This document shows positions 45,106 to 56,731 of a DNA stretch of 64,000 nucleotides, one piece after another (position 1 is the first letter of the stretch; each line of letters starts with the position of its first letter). Both the position numbers and the translations under genes were made by a program. Under the pieces are notes generated by a model. It saw nothing but the letters and a program-made list of their open reading frames with translations, had not been told where the DNA came from and did not search any database. Source of the stretch: Callorhinus ursinus (taxonomy: Eukaryota > Chordata > Mammalia > Carnivora > Otariidae); the NCBI RefSeq assembly GCF_003265705.1, contig NW_020313157.1, positions 2,163,530 through 2,227,529 on the forward strand, given 5' to 3'.

Positions 45106-45895
45106 GAAGTGGGAGCACGTGGAAGGGGCATCTAATCTAGTATCAGGTGGTCAGAAATATTTCTACCATCAGACGACCCTAAGTGGAAGACTAGGAGGTA
45201 GTAAGAATTGTCCAAGTGAATAAGGAGGGCAGTGGAAGACTGTTCCAAGCAGAGGGACAAACACATGCAAAGACTAAGAAGTGAAAGAAGTTCATATAAT
45301 TTTAAGAGTAAAAGCTAAGAATATAGAAGTTTGAGCCAAATCATAATAGCTCTTGCCAGTCATGTTTATCCTGTGGACAAAGGGAGCCAAGAGATGTCTT
45401 TAAGCAGAGGGTGACGATCCTCTTTGCGCTATGATAAGAGAAGTCTGGCTGGAAGATGGATGGGAGGAAAGGAGACCAGGTGAGAGGCTGCAAGAACTGA
45501 GTGAGACAAGGTGTTGGCTGGACCAAGCCTGTGGTGATGTAGTTGGAGAGAAGAGGATGGATTAATAGAGAAGTGGGCAGAAATGCAGGGTGGCATCTAA
45601 GTTTTTCTGGAAGCTTCATGGATGGTGGAGTGAGCTGGAGCAGTTGAATCCAGGCAAAAGAGGAAATCAGGAGAGGAGAGGTAAACTGAGGTCAGTGTAA
45701 GAGGGACATCCAAGTGGAGATGAATACCCAGTGCACAGCTGGATATACCAGAGCAGAGCCATGCAAGGAGTTCTGGAATGTAAATAAAGACAGAAGGGAC
45801 TTTAGAGTAGGTGATCCCCCTGAAGAAGGTGCAGAGGAATTAAGCATAGAACCTACAGGACAGATGAAGGGGAGAGACTCATGATTAAAACCAGC
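45106..45895 (-). repeat. L2 LINE 3' region, right part
   Basis: 'gactgttccaagcagaggga', 'acacatgcaaagac' and 'gacatccaagtggagatgaa' match reversed L2 and continue the part at 44750. Confidence 0.75.
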
Positions 45896-46016
45896 CAACC
45901 AGAGGCATCCAGTCAGTGGAGCATGTGACTCTTGATCTTGGGGCTCAGTTTGAGCCCCATGTTGGGTGTAGAAATTACTTAAAAAATAAAAAATTTGAAA
46001 ATTAAAAAAAAAAAAC
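45896..46016 (+). mobile_element. CAN SINE-related short copy
   Basis: 'ggcatccagtcagtggagca' and 'tgtgactcttgatcttgggg' then 'gttgggtgtagaaattactt' and A-rich tail belong to the older short CAN SINE form lacking the CT-rich part. The flanking duplication is unclear. Confidence 0.8.
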
Positions 46017-47611
46017 AAAACATCAGACATCTTTCCAGAAAACACAGATGGGAGGTTTCCTCAGTATGAGTTATTGAGGACCATATTTAAGATCATATTC
46101 AAAATAACTGCTGGAAAGGTCTCAAAACACGTAATGCTGCTTAAAAAAACTTAAAAAAAAAAAAAGGAGTTCAGTTATTGCACAGACCTTGAAGCAATTT
46201 TCCAGCTAGTGTCTATCAAACAAGAATCTGATCTGACTCAAGAGGGTGTCACATCAAGTGTAAGAATCCAATTCCATTGTCTGTACAGGCCTTTCTGCCA
46301 GGTACAAGACCCTAATCCAGTTTGAAGTGATTTTCTATTGATTAACAGGCTGGGAATACACAGGTTGTTGGTTTTTGAGATTCTCTTCCCTGGGTCTTGA
46401 TGCCAGCTGTGAATAATTTTCAGAGTCGAAAAGCTCCCGACCATCAAAATAAAAATGACACTCGGTCACGAAGGAGGCAGATTATAGGTCAATCACCTTG
46501 ATTATTTTTTAACTGTGAGGCACCATTAATGTTACTGAATAAGCAAATGTGTTTGCATAACCAGATTTTTATAGGCTACTGGGAATAAAGGTTTTCCTAA
46601 GTGGATGATTTGTACAACAATAGCCTTTGGGTCTCTGATGGAACAGCTCTGATGAGGAAATGTTCCTTTAATTATGTGGAAGGCCAATTACCACGTTATA
46701 GCCACATTGTTTTGCAGATTGCATATAATTTTGCCATTTCCATAGCTTCAGCACTATAATTCTGGAGAAAACGCAGGCACCAAGAAGACACTTGAGGCAC
46801 ATTATGCTGGAGATGAAGATGTTTTAGCGAATTCAATTTAAGCTACAACATTAAAGTTATTTTGTTGAATAAAACATAACGCAATAATGAGCTTGTGTAT
46901 GTCAACTCTATAGTGGAGGTAATAATAGCTAGAGAGAGAGTGTCCTCTCTCCCCTTTCTCATGCTCATTAGAGTAATAGATAATGCTATGGAGAGAACCT
47001 TTCTCTAATAAGTGCTTCATCTCAGGTTAAGTGTCTCTCCTGCAACTGTGCTTCATAGAAAAAAAAAAAAAAAGTAAAGGGACTAATTTGGGAACCACTC
47101 ACAGAAGTGCTACTACTTGATGTTTTTTATCCACTTAGATTTCTTGTTCCCAATGCCAGCCAGGAAAGGACTTTCTTGAGAAGCACAAATTAATCACTGT
47201 CTTTATGAACAACAATGGGAGGTTCGTAGGGAGAAAGTGAAGAAATCAGTAGGGAAAAGATAGAAAAACAACTTGATGGCAGAAAGGCAAAACTATTGCA
47301 GTGTTCGTCTCAATTATTCCACTAATTAGCGAGACCAATGACTTCCCTCCTCTCCAGAACTCAGTTGTTCTTGTCTGCAAAATGGAGGGGTAGGAGGGTC
47401 TTCCAAGCCCCCTGAAAGTACTACCATTCCATGACCCCATCTATCTATAAAATACTTTTCATTCACATTAGTAGGGATCTTGACTACTTTGCCAAGAAGA
47501 TACAATAATCATCCAGTTGAATACACCAAACAACATAGCCTGAACTACCTAAGCAAAAACTGTGAAAGTTATATGGGAAGACAGACAATTCCCCAATAAG
47601 AGTAAGAAATG
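46017..47611. other. long repeat-free AT-rich block, possible conserved non-coding DNA
   Basis: From about 46150 to 47050 nothing matches a known repeat and no coding frame exceeds 69 codons. Words like 'gaccaattaccacgttatag'-type AT-rich runs near 46680-46700, and the absence of insertions in a repeat-dense neighbourhood, are suggestive of constraint but not proof. A15 run at about 47060. Confidence 0.45.
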
Positions 47612-47774
47612 TTGGCACACCTGGGTGGCTCAGTTGGTTAAGCAGCTGCCTTCAGCTCACGTCATGATCTAAGGGTCATGAGATCGAGCCCCACATCAGG
47701 CTCCCTGCTCCATGGGGAGTCTGCTTCTCCTTCTCCCTCTGCTGCTCCCCCTGCTTGTGTTCTCTCACTCGTGT

Positions 47775-47816
<42 letters not shown>

Positions 47817-47840
47817 AAATAAATAAAATCTTTTTTTTAA
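47612..47840 (+). mobile_element. CAN SINE with expanded (CT)n region
   Basis: The head 'ggcacacctgggtggctcag' is intact. The CT-rich region has become a pure (CT)n of about 36 bp at 47776-47812. The tail is AAATAAATAAA followed by TTTTTTTT. The flanking duplication is short or degenerate. Confidence 0.92.
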
Positions 47841-48242
47841 ATATGTTTGCCCCACTCTCTGGTTGCCAGACACAAAACTTTGTCCCCCACACTGTTCCTC
47901 TTACTAGATAGGGAGGACATTTCCCAGTCTCCCTTGTGGTTACATTTGGGACCACATGACTGCATTTCCACCAATAGTAATGTGAGAAATCACATGTCAC
48001 TTCTGGTCCCAGATAATTAAAGGCAAGTGTGGGTTCTCCATGCTTCCTCTCTTTCCACATGGCTATAAGTGGAAAAACTCTGAGATGGCAGAAATACAAA
48101 ATGGAAACCTCCAAGATCTCTGAACCACTGACTTGCACTGGACTGTGATGTGGGTGACAAATAAATGATTGTTGTGTGAAAGCTCTGAGATTTCAGGGCT
48201 TATTTGCCACAGCAACACTGTCCAATGTTACCCTGACTGACG
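47841..48242. repeat. LTR- or MER-like repeat, family not assigned
   Basis: 'cccttgtggttacatttggg' then 'accacatgactg', and a right end 'gacaaataaatgattgttgt'...'caatgttaccctgactgacg', have LTR-like layout (AATAAA-type signal about 80 bases before the right end). Shares style with 59366-59760. Family not named. Confidence 0.45.
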
Positions 48243-48339
48243 TATAAGGTTCTGAGATATCTAACAGACAGAGAAAGAAAGTAGACTTCAATTATACGGC
48301 TAACCTTCAATATATTTATAAAAAACTAAAACTCTCTCC

Positions 48340-48600
48340 TTAAAAGACAGATCATCTACATGCCTTTGAAGTATACATGACACATTTGTGAAAAGCTGAC
48401 CACATATGAGGCCATAAGAGAAGTCACAACAAAATCCACCATATAACTGGTACTTTACAGGCCACATTTTCTGACCATAATGCAGCAAAATTAGAAATTG
48501 ACAGCAAAAAAATAGCTAAACATAAGCATAAATTTGGAAAATTAAAAATATCCCTCTGTATAATCCATGAGTTAAAGGGAAAATCACAAGAGTAATTTAT
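48340..48600 (+). mobile_element. probable ancient L1 fragment (endonuclease-linker part of ORF2)
   Basis: 'gaggccataagagaagtcac' and 'ttttctgaccataatgcagc' then 'aaaattagaaattg' recall the end of the ORF2 endonuclease ('GHK...FSDHNA.KLEI'). Frames are broken. Confidence 0.45.
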
Positions 48601-49247
48601 ATATACACCTCTTTTTGTATGAATTTGTTCAGCTACGTGACTTTTGCTTTCATCATGTTATTCTAGGGGCAGCGGTTGCTCATTACACACCTACTTTTAT
48701 TGCAACCAATAATTGATAAGAACATACCTCTTCCAGGGAGCTAAACACTGAGCTGAATTTGCTGCTTCAGCACAACCATGAAAGGAACAACTATGTGTTA
48801 TTGTAGGGGGGAAGGATAGGGGTTAAGTGGCTACACACTTGCAAACTTGTGCAATGACAGAGACAAACAATTGCTGGGGCAGCTCTATGCTAAGAATCCA
48901 GACAGAAACTAAAAGTCAATCACTGAGCCATCTCAACACTTTGATTTTATTGTAACATTTGGCAGCAGGTTGCAATTGAGAGGAGGAAAATACAGTGATG
49001 AGAGCGTAAGGTAACATGTACACATGTGTAAAAGAAACTGGTGAGACCAGATTGTATATTTATCTCTCTTGAGCTCCTCAGGCCATTTGTCTTAGCATAC
49101 ACCAAGGGGCAAAGTACAACTTGCTCCTGCATCTATCCCTTGGTCCTTGCTCATGTGTCCCACACAGACGAGGCCCTTTCTAGGAGCCACCATGCAGGTC
49201 AGTCCTATGTGACAAGCATGTGCTTGGGAAAGCATGTGCAGAAAAGA
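48601..49247. other. unassigned sequence
   Basis: No gene or named repeat. Confidence 0.4.
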
Positions 49248-49447
49248 ACTTTGGATAGTGGTCTCCTCCGGGAAGGAGGGAAATGAGATGGGGTGGAGTG
49301 GTTTAGCTATATCTGTGATGTCATTTCTTAAGAAACAAAAAAAGATCTGAAGCAAATATTGCAAAGTTATGTTGTTAATGGGGGTCTGTTGTATTACATT
49401 TCCTTATCTTCTTTTCCGTATGTTTGAAATATTGCACAATTTAAAAT
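49248..49447 (+). mobile_element. ancient L1 (L1M) 3' end
   Basis: 'ggatagtggtctcctccggg', 'agatctgaagcaaatattgc', 'tatgtttgaaatattgcaca' are the L1M 3' UTR. Confidence 0.75.
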
Positions 49448-50514
49448 GAAATTAATAAATTACAAGAAAATGAACTTAGAGAAATACCTAAAGCTCTTTT
49501 GGGGCAACATCTGAACTGACTTTGAAGCAGACCCAGCTGGGAATGTGACTGAGAATTCGTCCGAGAACACCTTCAAGGAGGGGCTCCCGGGAAGACATCT
49601 TACGTGGGCCCACCCATCCTGCTGCAGGAGCACCCAGAGCCCAGAAGTCCTACATCTGGCCAAGAGTTTAATTCTACAGTGGAGTTTAATTCTAGAGTAT
49701 CTGGTTTGAAGGGCATTTGTGAACTCCATGATTGATACTACAACCACAGATCTAACAGTGGATGGGAGGGAGATAAAACATGGCTCTGTAAGGAGCAGGT
49801 CAGCGGCCCTGCTTCCGCCACGCTGAGGGACACCAGAGCACACCGACATGCCCTCGAATGCCAGGACCCCAAGGGAGGCCCTTTACACTCCTCGACCTAC
49901 TCCCACCCCATCCTGATTTGGGGAGAGGGTGCCTATAGCCCCTGTCTTGTAGCAAATCTTTCAGTGCTCTGGGAATGAGCCTGAAACATTTTTGGATTCA
50001 TCTTGGGCACCAGAAAAGCCCAGGTGGTAGAGCACTCTCCCTTCCCACATCTGAAACACCAAACTTCATCACAAATTTCGACCTGAATTAGAATATTTCT
50101 ATGCAGGTTTTGTAATTCTAGCTTAAAACTGATCACTCACTCCCTCACACTTTTTTTTCTGTCTTTCTGGAACCAGTTGAATTTCTGATGGAACTTCCTT
50201 ACAGTCATGGTGCCTGGTTCAGGGCCAGGCAAGAGATAGCCAAACTCTCCCCATGCTGCCTAGGGATGAAGGGGTGAGAGTAAAAACAAAAGGTTAAGGT
50301 TGAGGCCACTGATGGTGCCCTGGATGTAACAACCAGGAAAATCATGTTAATCAAGAAAACAAAAATCCCTCTGAACTCTGTGATACTATTACTCTCTGTG
50401 ATACTCTTTTTCAAAAGAATCAAAAGAACAAAACTAAGCTGCCTAAGCTACTGCTTTCAGGATAATGGTTGGCCTTGCCACTCCAATACGTAGGCCAGAG
50501 TTCCTTGATCCAGT
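49448..50514. other. unassigned sequence
   Basis: Two tiny local duplications lie near 49664-49699 and 50380-50410. No gene: the frames are short. Confidence 0.45.
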
Positions 50515-51270
50515 TACCACTCAAAAAATGGTTACTGGGCACCTACTACGTGCCAGGTATCCACTTCAAGCACTGATGATATAGCAGTGAGCAAGAGAGA
50601 CAAAAATCATGGGTTTCGTAGGACCTACAGTCTAGTTAATGCAGATAGACAGTAAACAAATTAATATAGTAACATGTATAGAATGTATTACTATACAGAC
50701 GTAGCTAATCAATACATAGTCATGTAATAATAATATATACATATAACTATATATTGATATTACATGTGTAGTATATACCTTACATATAGTTAGTTAGTTT
50801 TAAGTGCTAAAGGGGAAAGTAAAGCAAGAAAAGGAATAAAAAGTGCCAGGGGTACGTTGCGCCTCAGCTGTGTGGCCGAGGAAAGCTTCTATTAAGTTAA
50901 AGATGACCCTGAAGACCAGGGTCAAACCCTGCAATTCTCCTATGGGAAGAGCATTCCAGCAAAACTGAGTGCCCTGAGGTTTGGTTTGTTGCAGGAATCA
51001 CCAGGAGCAGGGGAGGGAGGGTAGAGCAGCAGGAGGTGGGAGACTTTGCTTTGGCCCAATGAGATGGAGCCACTGGAGGCCTTGTGAGCCCAGGAGTGAT
51101 ACATCCCGGCTGCTCCATATGGAGGACAGAAGCAGAAGGGCCAGTCAGAAGGTGCTATCATAACTTGGAGGAGCAATGAGGTAGGCCTAGAGCATTGTGG
51201 TAGCTATGGAGGTAAAGGTAGGGAGAAGCCCTTGGGAATCACTGGTTCACTGCTAGGATGGGCAGGGTGA
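50515..51270 (-). repeat. L2 LINE 3' region
   Basis: 'gggcacctactacgtgccag', 'atagcagtgagcaagagaga', 'gggaagagcattccagcaaa', 'gctgctccatatggaggaca' are reversed L2 landmarks. An AT-rich stretch at 50660-50800 replaces the usual L2 AT-rich part. Confidence 0.8.
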
Positions 51271-52199
51271 CATAAATCTAAGAAGAGACTTTTTTTCTAT
51301 GTCCTTTCAGATTTCTCTTCCTTCTTTTTCTCCATCTTGAAATTGGGCACAATATCACCTTGCCTGCTCCTTTGGGATATTCCATTAGATTCAGAGACCT
51401 AAAAGGCTGCCAAAACTCAGAGGAGGGGGCTGGCTCTCATGACGTTGAAGGGAGGATAACTCACCACCCTGGTCTCAATGTCATAAACACCATGCTCTCA
51501 AATTTGCTAAGAGAGAGTCTGTCCTCTGTCAAGATATCAGTGGTGGAGAAAACCACCCTTCCCACACAAAGCCAGTGTCCCCAAAAGCCTACCCCTGCTG
51601 GATTTTTTTTTTATTATTCTTGGAAAAGTGGTGTGAAAATTTGATAAGGCAAGATATCAAAGTTCTGCTTTGTTACAGAAAGGGCTCTCACTTGCTGATA
51701 ATGTGCAGATATGGCAGGTCAAAAAGTACTTTTTTATTGCTTTAGGGTGCTCGCTCAGTATATCAGAGTTCCAAAGCAGCTGACTGAGTCAGCTCATTCC
51801 CAGCCAAGCCACCTTCCAGAACATCATCTGCACAAATCTGCAGGGCAATGGTGATTTCTGAGATCATCCTCTGGGTGAAACCAAACCATCTCAGAGGGTG
51901 GGCTGGGTCAGCCACTATCTCCACAACAACAGTGATAATGGTGGCAGATGGCAGACATCCAAGCGCTCCCAGGTGCAGGGTGACTCTCCTAGGAACACAG
52001 CTGTTCTGAATGTTAACATCTGGGAAGGATTCTCCTCTTGGTTCAGTCCGGCCACAACAATCTCATTAACACATGCTACTGTGTTTCAAACTTTTAAATC
52101 TTTGCTTTGGAATATGTGATGTCTGGGTTTTACTTCTAAATAACCAAGGCACTGGGCGGGGGGTTGGGGGACGGGGGGTGGAGAGTAAGCATATGGGAG
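51271..52199. other. unique sequence with a G-quadruplex motif
   Basis: A four-tract G motif lies at 52154-52178. Bases 51650-51790 are repeat-free. No gene recognised. Confidence 0.45.
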
Positions 52200-52320
52200 G
52201 TACAGATTAAACAAGACTGGCCATGAGTTGCTAATTGTTATTGTTGAACTAGATGATGGATACACAGTATGTACTAAACTATTCTACTTTTATATATTTG
52301 AAATTTTCTATAATAAATTT
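52200..52320 (+). mobile_element. ancient L1 3'-end fragment
   Basis: 'tttatatatttgaaattttc' then 'tataataaattttt' matches an L1M terminus. Confidence 0.5.
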
Positions 52321-52329
52321 TTAACCACC

Positions 52330-52618
52330 CTTAGAGCAATTTGGCAATATCTAATAAAATTAGAGAGGTTCCTATCTTTAACTCAGCAATTCCACTTCTT
52401 GAAATTCATCAGATACACTAGCAAAGGTGCCAGATAAAGTGTTATTCCTTGTAGCACTGGTTGGAATAACAAGAGGCTAGAAACAAGCTAAGTATTTATC
52501 AAGAGGGAATTGATCCAAGTAAATTATGGCATGTCCAAATAATGGAACAGTATCTGTGAGGCTGATAAAAGGGGAAGAACACTCTATGCCCTAACATGGG
52601 ACAATCTCCAAGATATAT
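52330..52618 (+). mobile_element. ancient L1 (L1M), part 1 of 3
   Basis: 'gagcaatttggcaatatcta', 'ctcagcaattccacttcttg', 'atggaacagtatctg' mark the end of ORF2. It is interrupted by the MLT1 LTR at 52619. Confidence 0.8.
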
Positions 52619-53055
52619 TGTGATGGGTAGAATAATGGTCCCTAAAGAAGTCCACGTTCTTATCCCCAGAACCTAAGAATATGTTACCTTACATGGCAAA
52701 AGGGGCTTTGCAGATGTGATTAAGATAAGGATTTTGAGATAGGTACACTATTCTGGATTATCCAAGTGAGTCCAGTGCAGTCACAAGAGTCCTTATAATA
52801 CGGAAGAAGGAGGGTCAGAGTCAGAGAGGGATTTGAAGATTTTATGCTACTGGCTTCAAAGATGGAAGAAGGGGCCATGAGCCAAGGAATGCAGGCAGCC
52901 TCTAGAAGCTAAAAAAGGCAAGGGAACAACTTGATTTTAGCCCATTGAGACCCATTTGGAATTTCTGGCCTCCAGACTATGCAAAAATAAATTTGTGTTG
53001 TTTTAAGCACTAAATTTGTGGGAACTTGTTATAGCAACGATAGGAAACCAATACA
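52619..53055 (+). mobile_element. MLT1-type (ERVL-MaLR) solo LTR
   Basis: It begins TG ('tgtgatgggtagaataatgg') and ends CA ('aaaccaataca'). 'ttaccttacatggcaaaagg', 'ccttataatacggaagaagg' and 'tttgtgttgttttaagcact' lie in consensus order. No retroviral internal region. Inserted in the L1. Confidence 0.85.
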
Positions 53056-53249
53056 TAATTCAAAGGGGAAAAGGTGCAAAATACTTTATAGCAAGCCATC
53101 ATTTATAGGAGATGAGTAGGCATAGGTATAGATGTAGGTGATACAGATATGTGGAAGGAGACCAGAAACTGATCACACTGGTTGCCTGTACGGGGGAGAA
53201 CTGGTAGCAGGGGGAGAAGGATGGAAGGCTGACTTTTCAATGTGTACCG
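53056..53249 (+). mobile_element. ancient L1 (L1M), part 2 of 3
   Basis: 'cattttataggagatgagta'-like L1 3'-UTR order and 'ctggttgcctgtacggggga' continue the L1 stopped at 52618. Confidence 0.65.
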
Positions 53250-53603
53250 TGTCTTAGTCCATTCACGCTGCTATAACAAAATACCATAGACTGGGCGGCT
53301 TATAAACAACAGAAATTTATTTCTCACAGTTCAGTCAGCCAGGAAGTCCAAGATCAAGGTGCTGGCAGATTTAGTGTCTCTTGGTTCATAAATGGTCACC
53401 TTCTCTCTGTGTCCACGACAGAAAGGGTGAGGGAGCTTTCTGGGGTCTCTTTCATAAAAGCACTAATCCCATTCATGAGGGTTCCACCTTCATAAGCTAA
53501 TCACCTCCCAAAGGCCCCCACTTCCCAGTACCATCACATTAGGGGTTAGGATTTCAATATATGAATTTGGGGGGTGGGGGACACAAATATTCAGTCTATA
53601 GCA
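53250..53603 (-). mobile_element. MST/MLT1-type (ERVL-MaLR) solo LTR
   Basis: On the plus strand it starts 'tgtcttagtccattcacgct' and ends 'cagtctatagca'. 'actgggcggcttataaacaa', 'acagaaatttatttctcaca' are the reversed LTR end. Second insertion in the same L1, in the opposite sense. Confidence 0.85.
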
Positions 53604-53672
53604 ACCCCTTTGTACCTTTTGAATTTTGTGCCATTTGAATTTATTGGCTAGTGAAACAATAAAATTTCAGTT
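53604..53672 (+). mobile_element. ancient L1 (L1M), part 3 of 3
   Basis: 'ctttgtaccttttgaatttt' followed by 'gtgccatttgaatt' closes the L1 3' end. Confidence 0.6.
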
Positions 53673-54654
53673 AAAGTAAACCTCCCTCCATTAGCATGAC
53701 ATACAGATTTTCAAGGTTCAGATTTAAAACATACAAACTCAAGAAGCATGGAAAAAAAGTGATCACTACCCAGTGGTTGGGGCTCCTTGGAGACCTGGAG
53801 TACCTGAGAAGGAGAGACAAAAATGGGAGGAAAATCTTAACCAGATTTCATTAGCCATATGGCATTCACCAACTCACAAGGAGTCAGCCAGTGGCCCCTT
53901 TCAAGACTGACTTAAAGAAGTAATTTCTACCAAATAATACATAAGCCCCTATTATAGACCTTTTCCCGTCTCCTTTGGATCCTGCCTCTCCTGCAACATG
54001 CCCCAAAATGGCAGGAAAAACAAGCTCTGATGCTACTTATCCTGGAGCCTGGTCTGTCCTTCCGTGCTCCAAGTAAGCCACAGCTAGACTCTGCACCATC
54101 CCTTGCTCTACCTAAAAAATCCTCAATTCCTCTGATTTTATATGTCAGCTAGGGAAACAGTGGAAGACTATAATAGCCCCAGGCAAAAATGCTTCCAGAC
54201 CTAAAGTGATTAGCTTTATGGAAGACATTATGCAAATTTATGGCCATTTCAAAGCTATTCAGCCTTGAGGAAACCTAGCAGAGAATGGGAAGGAGAATTC
54301 AAAAGTTTTTGATTATCCACGTTCACTCAAATTCTAATATGAATATTAAAGCTTGCTATGATTATTATGTGGCCCCTGTACCATCAGATATTTTTAAGCT
54401 TTACTGATATCATGCTCAAAATCAGGGCTGTGGAGAATAGTAATGACTCAAAGAACAAAGGTTGGTCTGGCATCATCAATTCCTGGGGTTTTTTTTTTCT
54501 CTCCCCTCACCTTTGTACATGGACCATAGCATCAGCCTGATCTTACCACTTAACTCTTGGACAACCAAGATGAGGCAGCTGCAGACACGCCCAAGCTCAA
54601 AGACTATGAGCTAAGGTCCAAATTGAGGTCCCCAACAACTCAGAAAGAGACAGG
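53673..54654. other. unassigned sequence
   Basis: No gene or named repeat. AT-rich block at 54200-54420. Confidence 0.45.
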
Positions 54655-54850
54655 AGAAATTTACTGAGCACTTGCTACCAACCAGACATACTTCAAAACA
54701 GATCACTTGTATGAGTCCATGGACTCCTCCCAGCAACCCTATGAGATCCATACTGGCACTAGCAACCACATTTGACAAATGAGGAAACAGATACAGCTGA
54801 TGAGTGGCAGAGAAGGGATTCCATCAAGCAATTCAATCATTCTGCCACAC
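54655..54850 (-). repeat. MIR SINE
   Basis: 'aatttactgagcacttgcta', 'aaccctatgagatccatact', 'tttgacaaatgaggaaacag' match reversed MIR. Confidence 0.8.
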
Positions 54851-55059
54851 TGTCTCCTGGATTAATGTGTTTCCACCTCTAAAGCATATAAAACTAGTAA
54901 TTTGGGATTTCTTAGTATGACATGGACATCCATGGAAATAGATGGATAAGGGTCCGGACAGGATGGGAACCAGGCTTGGGCCTGGAAATAGACAACCTGA
55001 GTTCAACCTTGGCCCTGACAATGCTCCTTGTGTCATCAAGGATGAGGGTCTTTCTTGTT

Positions 55060-55780
55060 CTTGTTGCTGTTATTAACATATGACTCACACATTTAAAGTG
55101 CACAGTTCGGTGATCTTCAGTATACAAAGTTATGCAACCGTCACCATTATTAGCAGGAGGGTTCTTCACCCCAAACAGAAACCCTATACCTATTAGCCCT
55201 CATTCCCCAGTCCCCTTCCCTGCAGGCAACTGCTAATCTACTTTTTATCTCTATGGATTTGCCTATTTGGGACATTTCATATAAATAAAATCATACAACA
55301 TGTGGTCTTTTGTTTCTGGCTTCTTTCACTTAACATCATGTTTTTGAGATTCATGCATATTATAGCATGTGTCCTTTTTTTTCCCCAGGCACCCCAGCAT
55401 GTGTACTTTTTATAGCAAAATAACATTCCATTTTATGAATGGACCACATTTTATTTATCCAATCATCAGTTGATGGACATTTTTGGGTGATTCTACTTTT
55501 TAGCTATTATAAATAAATTTGCTATGAACACTGTGTACAAGTTTTTGTGTGGACAAATCTCTTGGGTATATACCTAGAAATGGAATTGCTGGGTCATAAC
55601 AGTAACTCTGTGTTAACACTTTGAAAACCTGCCAGACTGTTTTCCATAGCAGCTGCACCGTTTTACTTTCCCACCAGCAATGCATGAGTGTTCCAATTTC
55701 TCCACATCCCTGCCAACCCCTGTTATTATGTCTTTTTTATGATAGCCATCCTCATGGGTGTAAAGTGGCATCCCACTGAG
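55060..55780 (-). mobile_element. ancient L1 (L1M) 3' segment
   Basis: Reversed L1 3' UTR at the left ('aagtgcacagttcggtgatc') runs into the end of ORF2 ('ttttccatagcagctgcacc', 'tggaattgctgggtcataac'). The ORF is broken by several stops. Confidence 0.85.
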
Positions 55781-55985
55781 ATATAATTCACATATCAAGA
55801 AATTCACCCTTTTAAAGTGTACAATTCAGCATTTTGGAGAATATTCACAAAGTTGTGTAACTATCACCATGGTAGTTCTGGAATTCCAGAACATTTGTTT
55901 CACCCCCAAAAGAAACCCCATACCTATTAGCAGTCACTTTCCATTTCCCTCTCCCTGTAGGCCCTGAAACTACTAGTCTACCTTC
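55781..55985 (-). mobile_element. second L1 3'-UTR fragment
   Basis: 'attcacatatcaagaaattc', 'aaagtgtacaattcagcatt' and 'accccatacctattagcagt' repeat, in diverged form, the L1 3' UTR at 55070-55235. Either a separate copy or the start of an older element. Confidence 0.75.
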
Positions 55986-55989
55986 GCAG

Positions 55990-56115
55990 GGATAAGTCTC
56001 TTATCCTCTCCATCTGTACAGGAGGGCTGATAATAGCACCTGTTTCTTGGACAATAATGAGGATAAGATGAGGTAATGTGTATGTGTAGAAACCTGTAGT
56101 ACAGAGACTGGCATG
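55990..56115 (+). repeat. MIR SINE fragment
   Basis: 'ggctgataatagcacctgtt', 'gataagatgaggtaatgtgt' and 'cagagactggcatg' match forward MIR. Confidence 0.55.
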
Positions 56116-56374
56116 TGTATGCTCAGATCTAAACCTAGATTTAGATCTAATCTAGATACTAGACTGAAAGACTCCCCTCCTCTCTACTCACCATCCTTAG
56201 GGCTGTGTCAAGAGAGACTCCAGCTCCAAGACATAACTCAGCAATGCAGAATACTGGTCAGCACTTTTCCTTTGCTAAATGAATGATCCTCCTGAGAAAA
56301 ATTTTGTGGATGAGTGCAAACCCTTCTTGATGAGTCTTAGACCCCACACCCAGGAAGGCACATGGATATGATGA

Positions 56375-56490
56375 TTTCAAACTGGCCTGATCACACTATT
56401 CCCTTTCTCAAGAACCTTCACCATCTCCCCATTGCCCAAAGATGAAAATGAATGAGTGACTCTCCACAATCTGGCCTCAAACTATTTCCT
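56375..56490 (+). repeat. L2 LINE fragment
   Basis: 'gcctgatcacactattccct' and 'ttcaccatctccccattgcc' fit an internal L2 part. Confidence 0.5.
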
Positions 56491-56529
56491 ACAATGACTG
56501 CTAATTGGTAAAGAGATTCCAGTTACTCT

Positions 56530-56725
56530 GGAGAAGCTCCTTTGAACTCAAGACAGATCCAGTTCCTCCTCTTGCTGGCTGCGACCTTGAAAAATCACTT
56601 TACCTCTCTGAGCCTAAGGATTCTCATCTTTAAAGTAGGGGCAATAATGGCTCTCTTGCAGAGTCACTGTAGTTATTAAATAGAAATATAACGAAAGAGC
56701 ACTTAAGCCCAGCTTCTGGCATACA
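56530..56725 (+). repeat. MIR SINE
   Basis: 'cactttacctctctgagcct', 'aaggattctcatctttaaag' and 'ttctggcatacactag' match forward MIR. Confidence 0.75.
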
Positions 56726-56731
56726 CTAGAC

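Noticed and set aside
47662..48138. Minus-strand open frame of 158 codons
   Set aside because: Its C-terminal half is antisense CAN SINE with the CT tract read as repeated ER; the rest is a dispersed repeat.
56128..56162. Near-palindromic cluster of AGATCT and CTAGAT words
   Set aside because: Imperfect and short; no flanking element or known site explains it, so it is likely chance in AT-rich sequence.
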